Assembly (NCBI GenBank): GCA_016926315.1
Contig: JAFGOU010000042.1
Location: 1 to 5,358, forward strand
Direction: 5' to 3'
Origin: Chitinispirillaceae bacterium
Lineage (GTDB): Bacteria > Fibrobacterota > Chitinivibrionia > Chitinivibrionales > Chitinispirillaceae
DNA length: 5,358 nucleotides
Shown: positions 1 to 5,358 of the stretch, in pieces
Layout of the letters: every line of letters starts with the position of its first letter
Position numbering within the stretch: the stretch's first letter is position 1
Notes under the pieces: generated by a model
Told to the model about the DNA's origin: nothing
Databases searched by the model: none
Seen by the model: only the letters and a program-made list of their open reading frames with translations
Translations under genes and position numbers: made by a program

Positions 1-29
1 CGAGATTCCTCGTTTCACTCGGAATGACA
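1..29. repeat. Short hairpin element resembling a dispersed intergenic repeat (possibly truncated by the window edge)
   Basis: The first 29 bases contain an imperfect inverted repeat: ATTCC at 5-9 pairs with GGAAT at 21-25, and after two mismatches G12-T13 pairs with A17-C18. The form 'GATTCCTCG...CTCGGAATGACA' resembles a short intergenic repeat that I recall from many bacterial genomes, with variants of the type GATTCTTCG...CTCAGAATGACA. That resemblance is from memory and not from a search. It lies about 190 nt beyond the stop of the last gene of the operon, in non-coding sequence, as expected of such elements. The left end may be missing because the window starts here. No U-tract follows the stem on either strand, so a terminator role is not supported. 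Confidence 0.45.
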
Positions 30-57
30 GGCCGGGAAGGGATTTTCCTGTATCTTG

Positions 58-75
58 TCGCTATCGCTATCGCTA
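58..75. repeat. Three tandem copies of the hexamer TCGCTA
   Basis: Three perfect head-to-tail copies of TCGCTA occupy this stretch, and the third is followed by TT. The repeat sits in the intergenic region downstream of the peptidase gene. An open frame across it (24-206, plus strand) would read an Ala-Ile alternation, but that frame has no convincing ribosome binding site and starts inside the adjacent hairpin element, so I treat the repeat as non-coding. Such short arrays can vary in copy number by slippage. Confidence 0.6.
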
Positions 76-219
76 TTGTCCTTTCAGCATTTACCGTACA
101 GCCCCCCATCCCGGGCCTGAGGCGAGGGATCTCAGGGCAGAAGCGACAGGCTGGTTCCCAAAGCCGAAAGACGACGATCATCAACCCTCGGAACCGGGTT
201 GCCTAAAAAACCGTAAGTC

Positions 220-1329
220 TCATCCCGTAACCTGCAATTCCGTCAACTCCCTTGCAAACCTCGTCAGCGGCCGGCCGCCGGTCGCGGTGACGAGCATCAG
301 GTCCTCGATCCTTACGCCGCCGAACCCGGGCAAATAGATGCCGGGCTCGATGGTAATGGTCATTCCATTTTCAAGCACCTCGGCGCTGCGGGAGGAGAGG
401 TGCGGAGCCTCGTGTACCCGGCGCCCGATGCCGTGTCCGAGGCTGTGACCGAACGCGTTGCCGTACCCGGCCATTTCGATGATGGAGCGCGCCACGGCGT
501 CGAGCTCCTTTCCGGTGCGGCCCGGCGAAACGGCGGCGCGTGCCGCGGCCTGCGCCGCTGCCACGATGCCGTAGATCTCCCGCTGGCGTTCGCTCGCGGC
601 GCCGAACACGAACGTTCGCGTCATGTCGGAGCAGAATCCGCGGGCGGTGCATCCGAAGTCAACCAGCACGAAATCACCCCTTTTAAGACGGGCGTTGCCG
701 GGACGCCCGTGCGGCAGTGCGGTACGCGCGCCGAACAGCACGATGGTATCGAACGCGCTTTTTTCGGAACCATGCTCGGCGCAGGCGCGGTCGAGCGCAA
801 GCGCCGCGTCACTCTCGCTGACCCCGGAACGCAAGGTACGAAGCCAGGCGCCGAGGGCGCTGTCGCCGATCGCCGCCGCCGCCCCGACAAGCCGCTGCTC
901 CTGCAGTGCCTTTACACAAAAAGGGGCGGCCGCCCCGGCAGGAAGGGGTACGAAACGGACGCCGTGAACGGCTTTTTTGATTTTACCCAGAAGCGCGACG
1001 GTCATGACATCGGCCTGAAAGGCGATAACGGGCCGCTTGCCGGCGTGATGCGCAAGCGGCGAATAATCGCCGGCATTTAGGATCGTGCCCTTCCAGCCGC
1101 GGTTGCGGCGGCAGAACGCCGCGAGCTCCTCCTGATAGCGAAAATCGGTGAACAATTGCCGAGTGGTGCGGCCGATGAGCAGAAAAACGTACGAAGCGCG
1201 AAAACCGGAGACATACTCCACGTCGATGGGATCGGAAAGAAGCATTTGGGAGCATCGGCGGCCTTTCAGTATCGTGCGTGCCAGCGAAAGCCGACGTTTC
1301 TGCATCCTCAAAAGTGAGGGTGCGGCCAT
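220..1329 (-). CDS. M24-family metallopeptidase, probable Xaa-Pro aminopeptidase/dipeptidase
   Basis: Predicted cytoplasmic two-metal peptidase that removes an N-terminal residue preceding proline, or cleaves Xaa-Pro dipeptides. The 369 residues match the shorter PepQ/YqhT-like members; E. coli PepP is longer. Residues about 13-135 are a creatinase-type N-domain (SDPIDVEYVSGF at 32-43, TDFRYQEEL at 61-69). Residues about 140-355 are the pita-bread catalytic domain. All five expected metal ligands are visible: D224 (VDFG), D235 (SDMTRT), H299 (GHGIG), E328 (TIEPGIY) and E342 (RIEDL). The substrate-side residues H207 (PHGRPG), H306 (VHEAP) and R340 (GGVRIED) are also kept, so it should be active. 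The ATG at 1329 is preferred because AAGGAAG at 1336-1342 lies 6 nt upstream; the next Met (residue 9) has no spaced Shine-Dalgarno. It is the last gene of the run, 3 nt after the TPR stop. Exact substrate (aminopeptidase P or prolidase) is not decidable from the sequence. Confidence 0.93.
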   Translation of the reverse strand: MAAPSLLRMQKRRLSLARTILKGRRCSQMLLSDPIDVEYVSGFRASYVFLLIGRTTRQLFTDFRYQEELAAFCRRNRGWKGTILNAGDYSPLAHHAGKRPVIAFQADVMTVALLGKIKKAVHGVRFVPLPAGAAAPFCVKALQEQRLVGAAAAIGDSALGAWLRTLRSGVSESDAALALDRACAEHGSEKSAFDTIVLFGARTALPHGRPGNARLKRGDFVLVDFGCTARGFCSDMTRTFVFGAASERQREIYGIVAAAQAAARAAVSPGRTGKELDAVARSIIEMAGYGNAFGHSLGHGIGRRVHEAPHLSSRSAEVLENGMTITIEPGIYLPGFGGVRIEDLMLVTATGGRPLTRFARELTELQVTG

Positions 1330-1332
1330 CCG

Positions 1333-4300
1333 TTACTTCCTTACCGTTTTTTTACGCCACACTATTTTAGGCCGTCTCTTGAGCTTGACGCCGGAGAGCG
1401 GTCGTTCCGTCTCGTCCGGGGCACGCGACCGTTTCTTGGTACTGCGGACCGGCCGAGACGCTCCCGCTGCGACTTTCTTCGGGCGGGGAGCCGGCGATGC
1501 GCCGCCCTCCTCATTCACTTGCGGTCCGGCAATGCCTTCGGCAATCGCCTTTTCGATCTCGGCGATCCGCTCCTTGTACTTCTCATTTTCACCGTTCTTC
1601 TGCAGGAGGCGCTGGTAGATGCTCAGCGCAAGCTGCGGCTGTCCCTGCTGAAAGTAAAGATCGGCGAGCGTGGGGGTGAGCACATGGTCGGGAAGATCGC
1701 CGGGAAGGTCCTTTTTATCGCCATCGTCGATGACGGTTCCGCCTTCCCCGGAGGTTCCCGTTTCCGTCAGAAACAGCGGGACCTCGGGCGGGCGAGGCGG
1801 CGCTTCAGGCACGCTGCCGGGAGCAAAATCCTCGAACACCGCAGTGCCCTCCAGCTTCTCCGGCTCGTCGGTTAATACCCGTCCTTCGTGCGCCAACGCA
1901 TCGAGCGTTTCGGTCATGCCGGAGGGTGGTTCCTCCTCGTCAAGCGGTTCCACCGGGGCGCCGGCGGAACGCGGTTTCTTTCCGTCAATGAGAAAAAGGT
2001 CGTCGAGATCTCCGGCGATGATCGTCTCCTCGGCATCTTCGGCATGCTCGAACACCGGTTCGCCTGCGACGGGACGGCTTTTCGCGCCGTCTTCAGGATG
2101 GCCGGGCGGTTCCGTCTCCTCCCTGAAATATTCGCTGAGCCGCTTTTCGACGTCGCTGCCCGTAATGATGTCCACGGTCTCGATAACGGATTCCGATGTT
2201 TCCGCCGTGTCTTCACGCGGCTGTGCAGCGGTCTTGGCGGCATCCTCCCGCACATCCGTCACGTCCTTCTTTTCAAAAATGCCTTCGAGCCGCTCCACCA
2301 CGTCGTCGCCGGTGATCGTGTCTTCACCCGGACCGGGGCGGGGGGATTCGGCTGTTTCGTCGAGGACCGGCGAAGAGGTTTCGATCTCGATAATCGCCGC
2401 GTCGGCCGCCTCGGCTTCGACGGGGGCAGGTGCGCGCTCCGGCAAAGACTCGAAAACAACGGTTCTTTCGCCGGCGGTTTCCTCGTCGCCATCGGCCATG
2501 CCGAGCGACACCATGGGCTTTTCCGGCGGTTGTGCCTCCCCGTCCTTTTTCTTTTCAAAAATGCCTTCGAGCCGCTCCACCACGTCGTCGCCGGTAATCG
2601 TGTCTTCACCCGGAACGGGGCGGAAGGATTCGGCTGTTTCGTCGATGACCGGCGAAGAGGTTTCGATCTCGATAATCGCCGCGTCGGCCGCTTCAGCTTC
2701 GACGGGGGCAGGTGCCGGAGCGGTGGTTGACAGCGGTTGTTCGAGCAGTTCGTCCAGGAGTTCGTCGCCCGCATCGAACTCGTCGGGCCCGCCCGAGGAG
2801 TCGGCCATGATGGTCGCGTCGGCAGAAACCTCCACGCCGGGAACGCCGAGCGACACCACGGCCGTTCCGGCTGCTTCCAGTTTATCAACTTCCTTTTTGA
2901 AAATCTCATCGAGCCGCTCCACCACGTCATCACCCGATACGGCTTCACCGGCGGCGAGATCAACGGGACGTTCTTTCTCCAACGCAGCCGCGGGTGCGAA
3001 CAACTCCGCGCCGGCGCCCGGCCCGGTTTGCTCCGGCGTTTTTTCGAGCGCCGCTGACGGTTCTACCGCGGGCTCGCCGCCGTCTTCTTTCTTTTCAAAA
3101 AGGTGTCCGATCCTTTCGGCAACGTCTTCGCCCGAAAGCATATCTTCGCCGGCGCCTTCCGCCGCAGGAACGATCAATTCCGTAACGGCTTCGACGCCGG
3201 TATCTCCCGATGCGGCTTCCGGCGCCTCGAATAACGCCTCCTCCTGCATGCCGGCGTCCTTGAACAGTTCCCCGGCGGCACTTTCCTGCGCATCGGTCAC
3301 CAGTTCCGGCTCCATTGAAACGGCTTCGCTTTCTCCGTCCGCCTCCCCTCCCCTTTCGGGACCGGGAACGTCCGAGGCTGGTTCGACCGGCGTGGCCGGG
3401 GTTGCCGACAGTTTCATCATGCTGGCGTCAAGGATCATGGTCTCTTCCATGCCCTCTTCACGAAGGGGCATGAGTTCTTCGACCATCGATTCCCTCTCGT
3501 CAAAAGGAGCGGGCGGTTCCCCGCCGGCCTCCTTGATCGGCGGCATTCGCAGGGTATCTCTGCCGAACAGGTCGTCGATGCGCGCGGTGATCGTGTCACC
3601 GTCCGGCACCTCGGTAAGCGGCTCCACCTCGATCGTTTCGGACGCCGGCTCCCCGGCTTTCTCCTCGGGAGCGCTTTCCGGCACGGGTTCGGCGGCAGGA
3701 GCAGCGGCTTCGGCCACCTTCTCATCTTCGCCGAACATGCTGGTCATGCGATCGGCAATATCGCTGCCCGTGATTTCGGTGGCCTCGGCTATCACCTTGT
3801 CGATATCGACATCGCCGGTCAGCTCGGTCGCGGCCCTGACATCAACCTGCCCGGCGGAGGATGGCGCCGCGGGTTCGATGCCGAGCTCCTGCGGGCTCAC
3901 GATCATGGTCGCGGCAGCGTCGGGAACGGCCGCATCAATGTCAACGGGCGTCCCCGCTTCGGGCGGGATGCCGAGGATATCGTAAAGGTCGCGCTTGCCG
4001 GTTCCCCGGTTCGCCGACGCGCTCCGCATGAGCACGTCGTTGTACGGGTCGATTCCGGCGAGAAGCGCGTACAGATCTCCGGCTTTTTCGCGCAATCCCT
4101 GCCGCATGAATATATCGGCAAGCATCTTCATGGCGACGATGTTACGCCGGTCGATTCTGCAGGCGCCCAGGAAGGCGGTAACCGCTTTGTCAAGATTTTC
4201 CTGTTCGAGGTAACAGCGCCCGAGGATAATATGACCGGTCACGTACTCCGGATGCCGTTGCACGCCCCTGGAGCAGAGGTCAATGGCCTGTGCGATATTT

Positions 4301-4401
4301 CCGGACTTGCGGTACAGGTCCGCCAGCCGCGAAAAAGCAAGCGAGTCCGGTTTTGATTGCAGCCGTTGCCTGAGCAGCGCTTCCGTCATGTAAATGGCCA
4401 T
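1333..4401 (-). CDS. Large TPR protein with acidic repeat-bearing linker and basic tail; function unknown
   Basis: I do not recognise a named family. Residues about 20-121 form three consecutive 34-residue TPR units (starting near 20, 54 and 88), each with the usual small/large hydrophobic pattern (for example LADLYRKSGNIAQAI at 26-40). Residues about 125-900 are acidic and rich in Pro, Ala, Glu and Asp, and so likely disordered. This stretch carries a recurring 14-residue motif, [ILV][TS]GxD[VI]xxR[LMI]xxxF, best seen at 210, 422, 488, 602, 696 and 746. A TPR-like helical pair follows at about 905-955 (TPTLADLYFQQGQPQLALSIY at 909-929 is its core), then a basic tail at about 973-1022 ending in RRPKIVWRKKTVRK. 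No signal peptide or membrane segment is seen, so it is probably cytoplasmic. The ATG at 4401 is supported by AAGGGGA at 4411-4417, 9 nt upstream. The plan fits a scaffold or hub with many binding sites; superficially it recalls FimV/HubP-type polar proteins, but no specific homology is visible. Confidence 0.9.
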   Translation of the reverse strand: MAIYMTEALLRQRLQSKPDSLAFSRLADLYRKSGNIAQAIDLCSRGVQRHPEYVTGHIILGRCYLEQENLDKAVTAFLGACRIDRRNIVAMKMLADIFMRQGLREKAGDLYALLAGIDPYNDVLMRSASANRGTGKRDLYDILGIPPEAGTPVDIDAAVPDAAATMIVSPQELGIEPAAPSSAGQVDVRAATELTGDVDIDKVIAEATEITGSDIADRMTSMFGEDEKVAEAAAPAAEPVPESAPEEKAGEPASETIEVEPLTEVPDGDTITARIDDLFGRDTLRMPPIKEAGGEPPAPFDERESMVEELMPLREEGMEETMILDASMMKLSATPATPVEPASDVPGPERGGEADGESEAVSMEPELVTDAQESAAGELFKDAGMQEEALFEAPEAASGDTGVEAVTELIVPAAEGAGEDMLSGEDVAERIGHLFEKKEDGGEPAVEPSAALEKTPEQTGPGAGAELFAPAAALEKERPVDLAAGEAVSGDDVVERLDEIFKKEVDKLEAAGTAVVSLGVPGVEVSADATIMADSSGGPDEFDAGDELLDELLEQPLSTTAPAPAPVEAEAADAAIIEIETSSPVIDETAESFRPVPGEDTITGDDVVERLEGIFEKKKDGEAQPPEKPMVSLGMADGDEETAGERTVVFESLPERAPAPVEAEAADAAIIEIETSSPVLDETAESPRPGPGEDTITGDDVVERLEGIFEKKDVTDVREDAAKTAAQPREDTAETSESVIETVDIITGSDVEKRLSEYFREETEPPGHPEDGAKSRPVAGEPVFEHAEDAEETIIAGDLDDLFLIDGKKPRSAGAPVEPLDEEEPPSGMTETLDALAHEGRVLTDEPEKLEGTAVFEDFAPGSVPEAPPRPPEVPLFLTETGTSGEGGTVIDDGDKKDLPGDLPDHVLTPTLADLYFQQGQPQLALSIYQRLLQKNGENEKYKERIAEIEKAIAEGIAGPQVNEEGGASPAPRPKKVAAGASRPVRSTKKRSRAPDETERPLSGVKLKRRPKIVWRKKTVRK
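1336..1342 (-). promoter_or_regulatory. Ribosome binding site of the M24 peptidase, inside the end of the TPR gene
   Basis: AAGGAAG on the minus strand lies in the last sense codons of the TPR gene (Arg-Lys before TAA) and 6 nt before the peptidase ATG. Only 3 nt (CGG) separate the TAA from the ATG. Ribosomes finishing the TPR protein would uncover or reuse this site, so translational coupling is likely. The site also decides the start codon of the peptidase. Confidence 0.7.
2267..2433 (-). repeat. Near-identical 167-bp internal duplication, second copy (residues about 657-712)
   Basis: This block matches 2549-2715 at a constant offset of 282 bp (94 codons), with seven mismatches counted by eye and no indels. 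It encodes the EAEAADAAIIEIETSSPV segment and the following motif copy ending in EGIFEKK. Only three residues differ between the copies (I585/L680, F593/P687 and V596/G690 on the protein). Identity stops abruptly at both ends. Confidence 0.9.
2549..2715 (-). repeat. Near-identical 167-bp internal duplication, first copy (residues about 563-618)
   Basis: Partner of the block at 2267-2433, lying upstream in the direction of translation. The 115 bp between the two blocks are not repeated at this identity, although the VSLG tetrapeptide found there (residues 631-634) recurs at 516-519, after the previous motif copy. The repeated unit was therefore probably longer and has partly diverged. Confidence 0.9.
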
Positions 4402-4419
4402 AGGTGGTTGTCCCCTTTT

Positions 4420-4436
4420 AAAAAAGCGCAGGGCGC
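4420..4436 (-). terminator. Short GC hairpin plus U6 between rfaE2 and the TPR gene: weak terminator or attenuator
   Basis: On the minus strand GCGC-CCT-GCGC is followed directly by TTTTTT. The four G-C pairs can be extended by G-U wobble pairs into the U-tract. It lies in the 39-nt gap between the rfaE2 stop and the TPR start, just upstream of the TPR Shine-Dalgarno. The stem is short for a full intrinsic terminator, so partial read-through is more likely than a complete stop, giving more rfaE2 than TPR message. Confidence 0.4.
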
Positions 4437-4440
4437 CCGT

Positions 4441-4929
4441 CTATCCGGCCGCCCTGTTGATGATCGATGTCGTTGAATAACCCTGCGCGTAACCGGCAAT
4501 GGCCACTTTCCCGCCGTGGCGCTCCACGGTTTCGCGCTCGATGATCTTTTCGGTGTAGTCTCCGCCCTTTACATGCAGGTCAGGGCGCAGCGTCTCAAGA
4601 AACGCGCGCGGGTCGTCTTCACTGAAAATAAAGGCGGCATCGACCATGGAAAGCGCCGCCACGGTCAGCACGCGGTCATCTTCGGGGCGCAGGGGACGCC
4701 CTTCGCCCTTGAGCTTGCGCACCACGGCGTCGGCATTGACACCCACCACGAGCAGATCGCCTTTCTGCGCCGCCTCGGTAAGGTAGCGGACATGACCCGA
4801 ATGGATGATGTCGAAACAGCCGTTGGTGGTCACGAGCGTTTTTTTGGCGGCACGCAACGGTGCAAGCCAGCGGGCGAGTTCCCCCGCGCTTCCAAACACC
4901 CGCTCAACCGGCGTACGATCGTTTTTCAT
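4441..4929 (-). CDS. rfaE2: D-glycero-beta-D-manno-heptose 1-phosphate adenylyltransferase (stand-alone RfaE2/HldE C-domain)
   Basis: Predicted cytoplasmic nucleotidyltransferase that joins ATP and heptose 1-phosphate to give ADP-heptose, a precursor of LPS inner core and other heptosylated glycans. The 162 residues are about the size of the family's stand-alone form; E. coli HldE fuses this domain to a sugar kinase. The cytidylyltransferase-fold signatures are all present: TTNGCFDIIHSGH at 34-46 with the HxGH nucleotide motif (H43, H46), VGVNAD at 62-67, RPEDDR at 81-86, HVKGGDY at 119-125 and the C-terminal GYSTTSII at 150-157. TagD-type glycerol-3-phosphate enzymes share the fold but are shorter and lack the KGGDY...GYSTT ending. 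The ATG is 4 nt after AAGGGGA (4934-4940). No kinase (HldA/RfaE1), isomerase or epimerase gene is in the window. It is the first of three closely spaced genes. Confidence 0.9.
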   Translation of the reverse strand: MKNDRTPVERVFGSAGELARWLAPLRAAKKTLVTTNGCFDIIHSGHVRYLTEAAQKGDLLVVGVNADAVVRKLKGEGRPLRPEDDRVLTVAALSMVDAAFIFSEDDPRAFLETLRPDLHVKGGDYTEKIIERETVERHGGKVAIAGYAQGYSTTSIINRAAG

Positions 4930-5187
4930 CCGGTCCCCTTCAGTAGACGATCATGAAAATAGTATTTGAGGTGGAGGAGAGTATGAGGGTTCTGAAAAAA
5001 GGCCGATTCACGGTCCGGTGCGCCTTCCGTTCCTGTACGGCAACAACGGCGGCATATGCTACCGCCTGGTCCAGCCTCGCCGGCGCACTGCGGTCTCCGG
5101 TTTTTCCCGGCGGTACGGCGGGAAGACCGATTGCCGCATTACGGCTGAACGATCGGCATCATGTACCGGCAAGGAGGCGGCTAACCA
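4930..5187. other. Intergenic region between the HTH gene and rfaE2
   Basis: These 258 nt hold no supported gene. Frames on both strands either lack a start with a ribosome binding site or have the Arg/Ser/Ala-rich composition of chance GC-rich frames. The rfaE2 Shine-Dalgarno (AAGGGGA, 4934-4940) lies at the left end. A long imperfect hairpin lies at 5098-5129. Any promoter for the rfaE2-TPR-peptidase run would be expected here. TACTAT on the minus strand (4959-4964) could be a -10 box, but no acceptable -35 lies upstream of it. Confidence 0.6.
5098..5129. repeat. Imperfect 32-nt inverted repeat (hairpin) between the HTH gene and rfaE2
   Basis: Read on the minus strand, CGGT at the 5' side pairs with ACCG at the 3' side. 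TT-CCCG then pairs with CGGG-AA, with one mismatch and one bulged A, and CG/CG closes a three-base loop. That gives about 12 pairs, mostly G-C. No U-tract follows on either strand, so it is not a standard intrinsic terminator. It starts about 60 nt after the stop of the HTH gene and could protect that message's 3' end, act in the leader of the rfaE2 transcript, or be an operator-like palindrome. Confidence 0.5.
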
Positions 5188-5358
5188 TCATCGCTTCCCG
5201 CCTTTTTTCCCTTTTGTCGAATTGATGACCCGGTACGCCTGCGAAATGGAAAGTTTGAACTTGCGGGCCAGCCGGGTTCCCGAAACGCCCTGCTGATACT
5301 GCCTGACGATTTCGTGGTTGCGCTCACCGTGCTTGTCGGCGACCGGCTTGATGTCGTA
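5188..5358 (-). CDS. Partial small helix-turn-helix DNA-binding protein (C-terminal 56 residues)
   Basis: An open frame enters from the right window edge and ends at TGA (5188-5190); its start lies outside the window. The 56 visible residues contain a helix-turn-helix: a first helix around HEIVRQYQQG (15-24 of the visible part), then GTRLARKFKLSISQAYRVI (27-45), where LARKF-KLS-ISQAYRVI gives the helix, turn and recognition helix. A basic tail, KGKKGGKR, closes the protein. The pattern recalls Mor/resolvase-type HTH segments, where 'G.s...LAr.f..S...vYr.I' is usual; the family assignment is tentative. It is followed by a 258-nt gap, so it is probably a separate transcription unit, though on the same strand as rfaE2. 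It could be a regulator, or an accessory protein of a phage or mobile element. Confidence 0.7.
   Translation of the reverse strand, partial: YDIKPVADKHGERNHEIVRQYQQGVSGTRLARKFKLSISQAYRVINSTKGKKGGKR

Larger units (their letters stand above)
1993..3774 (-). repeat. Protein-level array of a 14-residue motif in the TPR protein linker
   Basis: Good copies of [ILV][TS]GxD[VI]xxR[LMI]xxxF, usually followed by acidic or Lys residues, are encoded at 3733-3774 (ITGSDIADRMTSMF), 3097-3138 (LSGEDVAERIGHLF), 2899-2940 (VSGDDVVERLDEIF), 2557-2598 and 2275-2316 (both ITGDDVVERLEGIF) and 2125-2166 (ITGSDVEKRLSEYF). Degenerate copies are at 3565-3594 (TITARIDDLF) and 1993-2019 (IAGDLDDLF). Spacing is irregular, from 50 to more than 110 residues between good copies. 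The Asp, Arg and final Phe are constant in the six good copies. Each copy would form a short amphipathic helix with V/I, L/I/M and F on one face, capped by the TG or SG turn. This is the pattern expected of repeated short linear binding motifs in a disordered chain. Confidence 0.85.

Noticed and set aside
116..136. Inverted repeat CCTGAG/CTCAGG with a nine-base loop, downstream of the peptidase gene
   Set aside because: The six-pair stem has no U-tract on either strand and lies more than 80 nt after the stop, so it is not supported as a terminator.
24..206. A 60-codon plus-strand frame with a hydrophobic start (possible small membrane protein)
   Set aside because: The start codon lies inside the edge hairpin, no Shine-Dalgarno precedes it, the hydrophobic run comes largely from the TCGCTA repeat, and the rest is Arg/Gly/Ser-rich filler.
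186..210. AACCC/GGGTT stem next to a run of six A, near the end of the peptidase gene
   Set aside because: On the minus strand the T-run comes before the stem and not after it, and the stem has only five pairs, so it is the wrong order for an intrinsic terminator of this operon.
400..1080. A 226-codon plus-strand frame opposite the peptidase gene
   Set aside because: The minus-strand frame has all metal ligands of the M24 family; this one is an Arg/Gly/Ala-rich shadow.
1888..2730. A 280-codon plus-strand frame with repeated FKNAFEPLHHVVAG segments
   Set aside because: The repeats are the antisense reading of the duplicated linker blocks and the product resembles no known protein.
1670..3985. 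A 771-codon open frame on the plus strand, antisense to the TPR gene, with a Ser/Pro/Ala-rich product
   Set aside because: It mirrors the acidic, Glu/Ala/Pro-rich linker codons on the other strand. Its product is almost all Ser, Ala, Pro, Gly and Val with no domain, and it repeats only where the true gene repeats.
4959..4987. A possible promoter for the rfaE2 run on the minus strand (TACTAT as -10)
   Set aside because: The hexamer at the proper upstream distance (CTCATA) is a poor -35, so the match is no better than chance in a short AT-richer patch.
4953..5225. A 90-codon plus-strand frame in the gap before rfaE2
   Set aside because: A GAGG-like stretch occurs only after its first start codon, it runs into the HTH gene on the other strand, and its composition is typical of chance frames.

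Overview
The window is GC-rich (about 60 percent by eye), and every gene I can support lies on the minus strand. A stand-alone heptose-1-phosphate adenylyltransferase (RfaE2/HldE C-domain type) suggests a Gram-negative organism that makes heptose-containing LPS or another heptosylated glycan. The gene mix recalls deltaproteobacteria-like, Fibrobacterota-like or spirochaete-like genomes, but no marker here fixes the lineage.

Layout in transcription order, from high to low coordinates. At the right edge (5188-5358) is the C-terminal end of a small helix-turn-helix protein cut by the window. A 258-nt non-coding gap follows (4930-5187) with one strong imperfect hairpin. Then come three closely spaced genes that look like an operon: rfaE2 (4441-4929), a 1022-residue TPR protein (1333-4401) and an M24-family Xaa-Pro-type aminopeptidase (220-1329). 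The 39-nt gap between rfaE2 and the TPR gene holds a short GC hairpin followed by six U, a possible attenuator. The TPR stop and the peptidase start are 3 nt apart, and the peptidase Shine-Dalgarno lies inside the last TPR codons. The left 219 nt are intergenic and hold a short repeat-like hairpin at the very edge and a three-copy hexamer repeat.

The standout is the TPR protein. It has three N-terminal TPR units, about 780 residues of acidic, Pro/Ala/Glu-rich and probably disordered linker, one further TPR-like helical pair, and a strongly basic C-terminal tail. The linker is not random: it carries at least six good copies, plus two degenerate ones, of a 14-residue motif of the form [ILV][TS]GxD[VI]xxR[LMI]xxxF, and a second looser recurrent motif (T followed by two hydrophobics). 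Two neighbouring units are near-identical at DNA level, so the array has expanded recently. This looks like a multivalent scaffold or hub protein with repeated short binding motifs. I do not recognise it as a named family, and its partner is unknown.

The three operon genes do not form an obvious pathway: one makes an ADP-heptose precursor, one is a probable scaffold and one trims proline-containing peptides. Co-transcription is inferred from spacing only.
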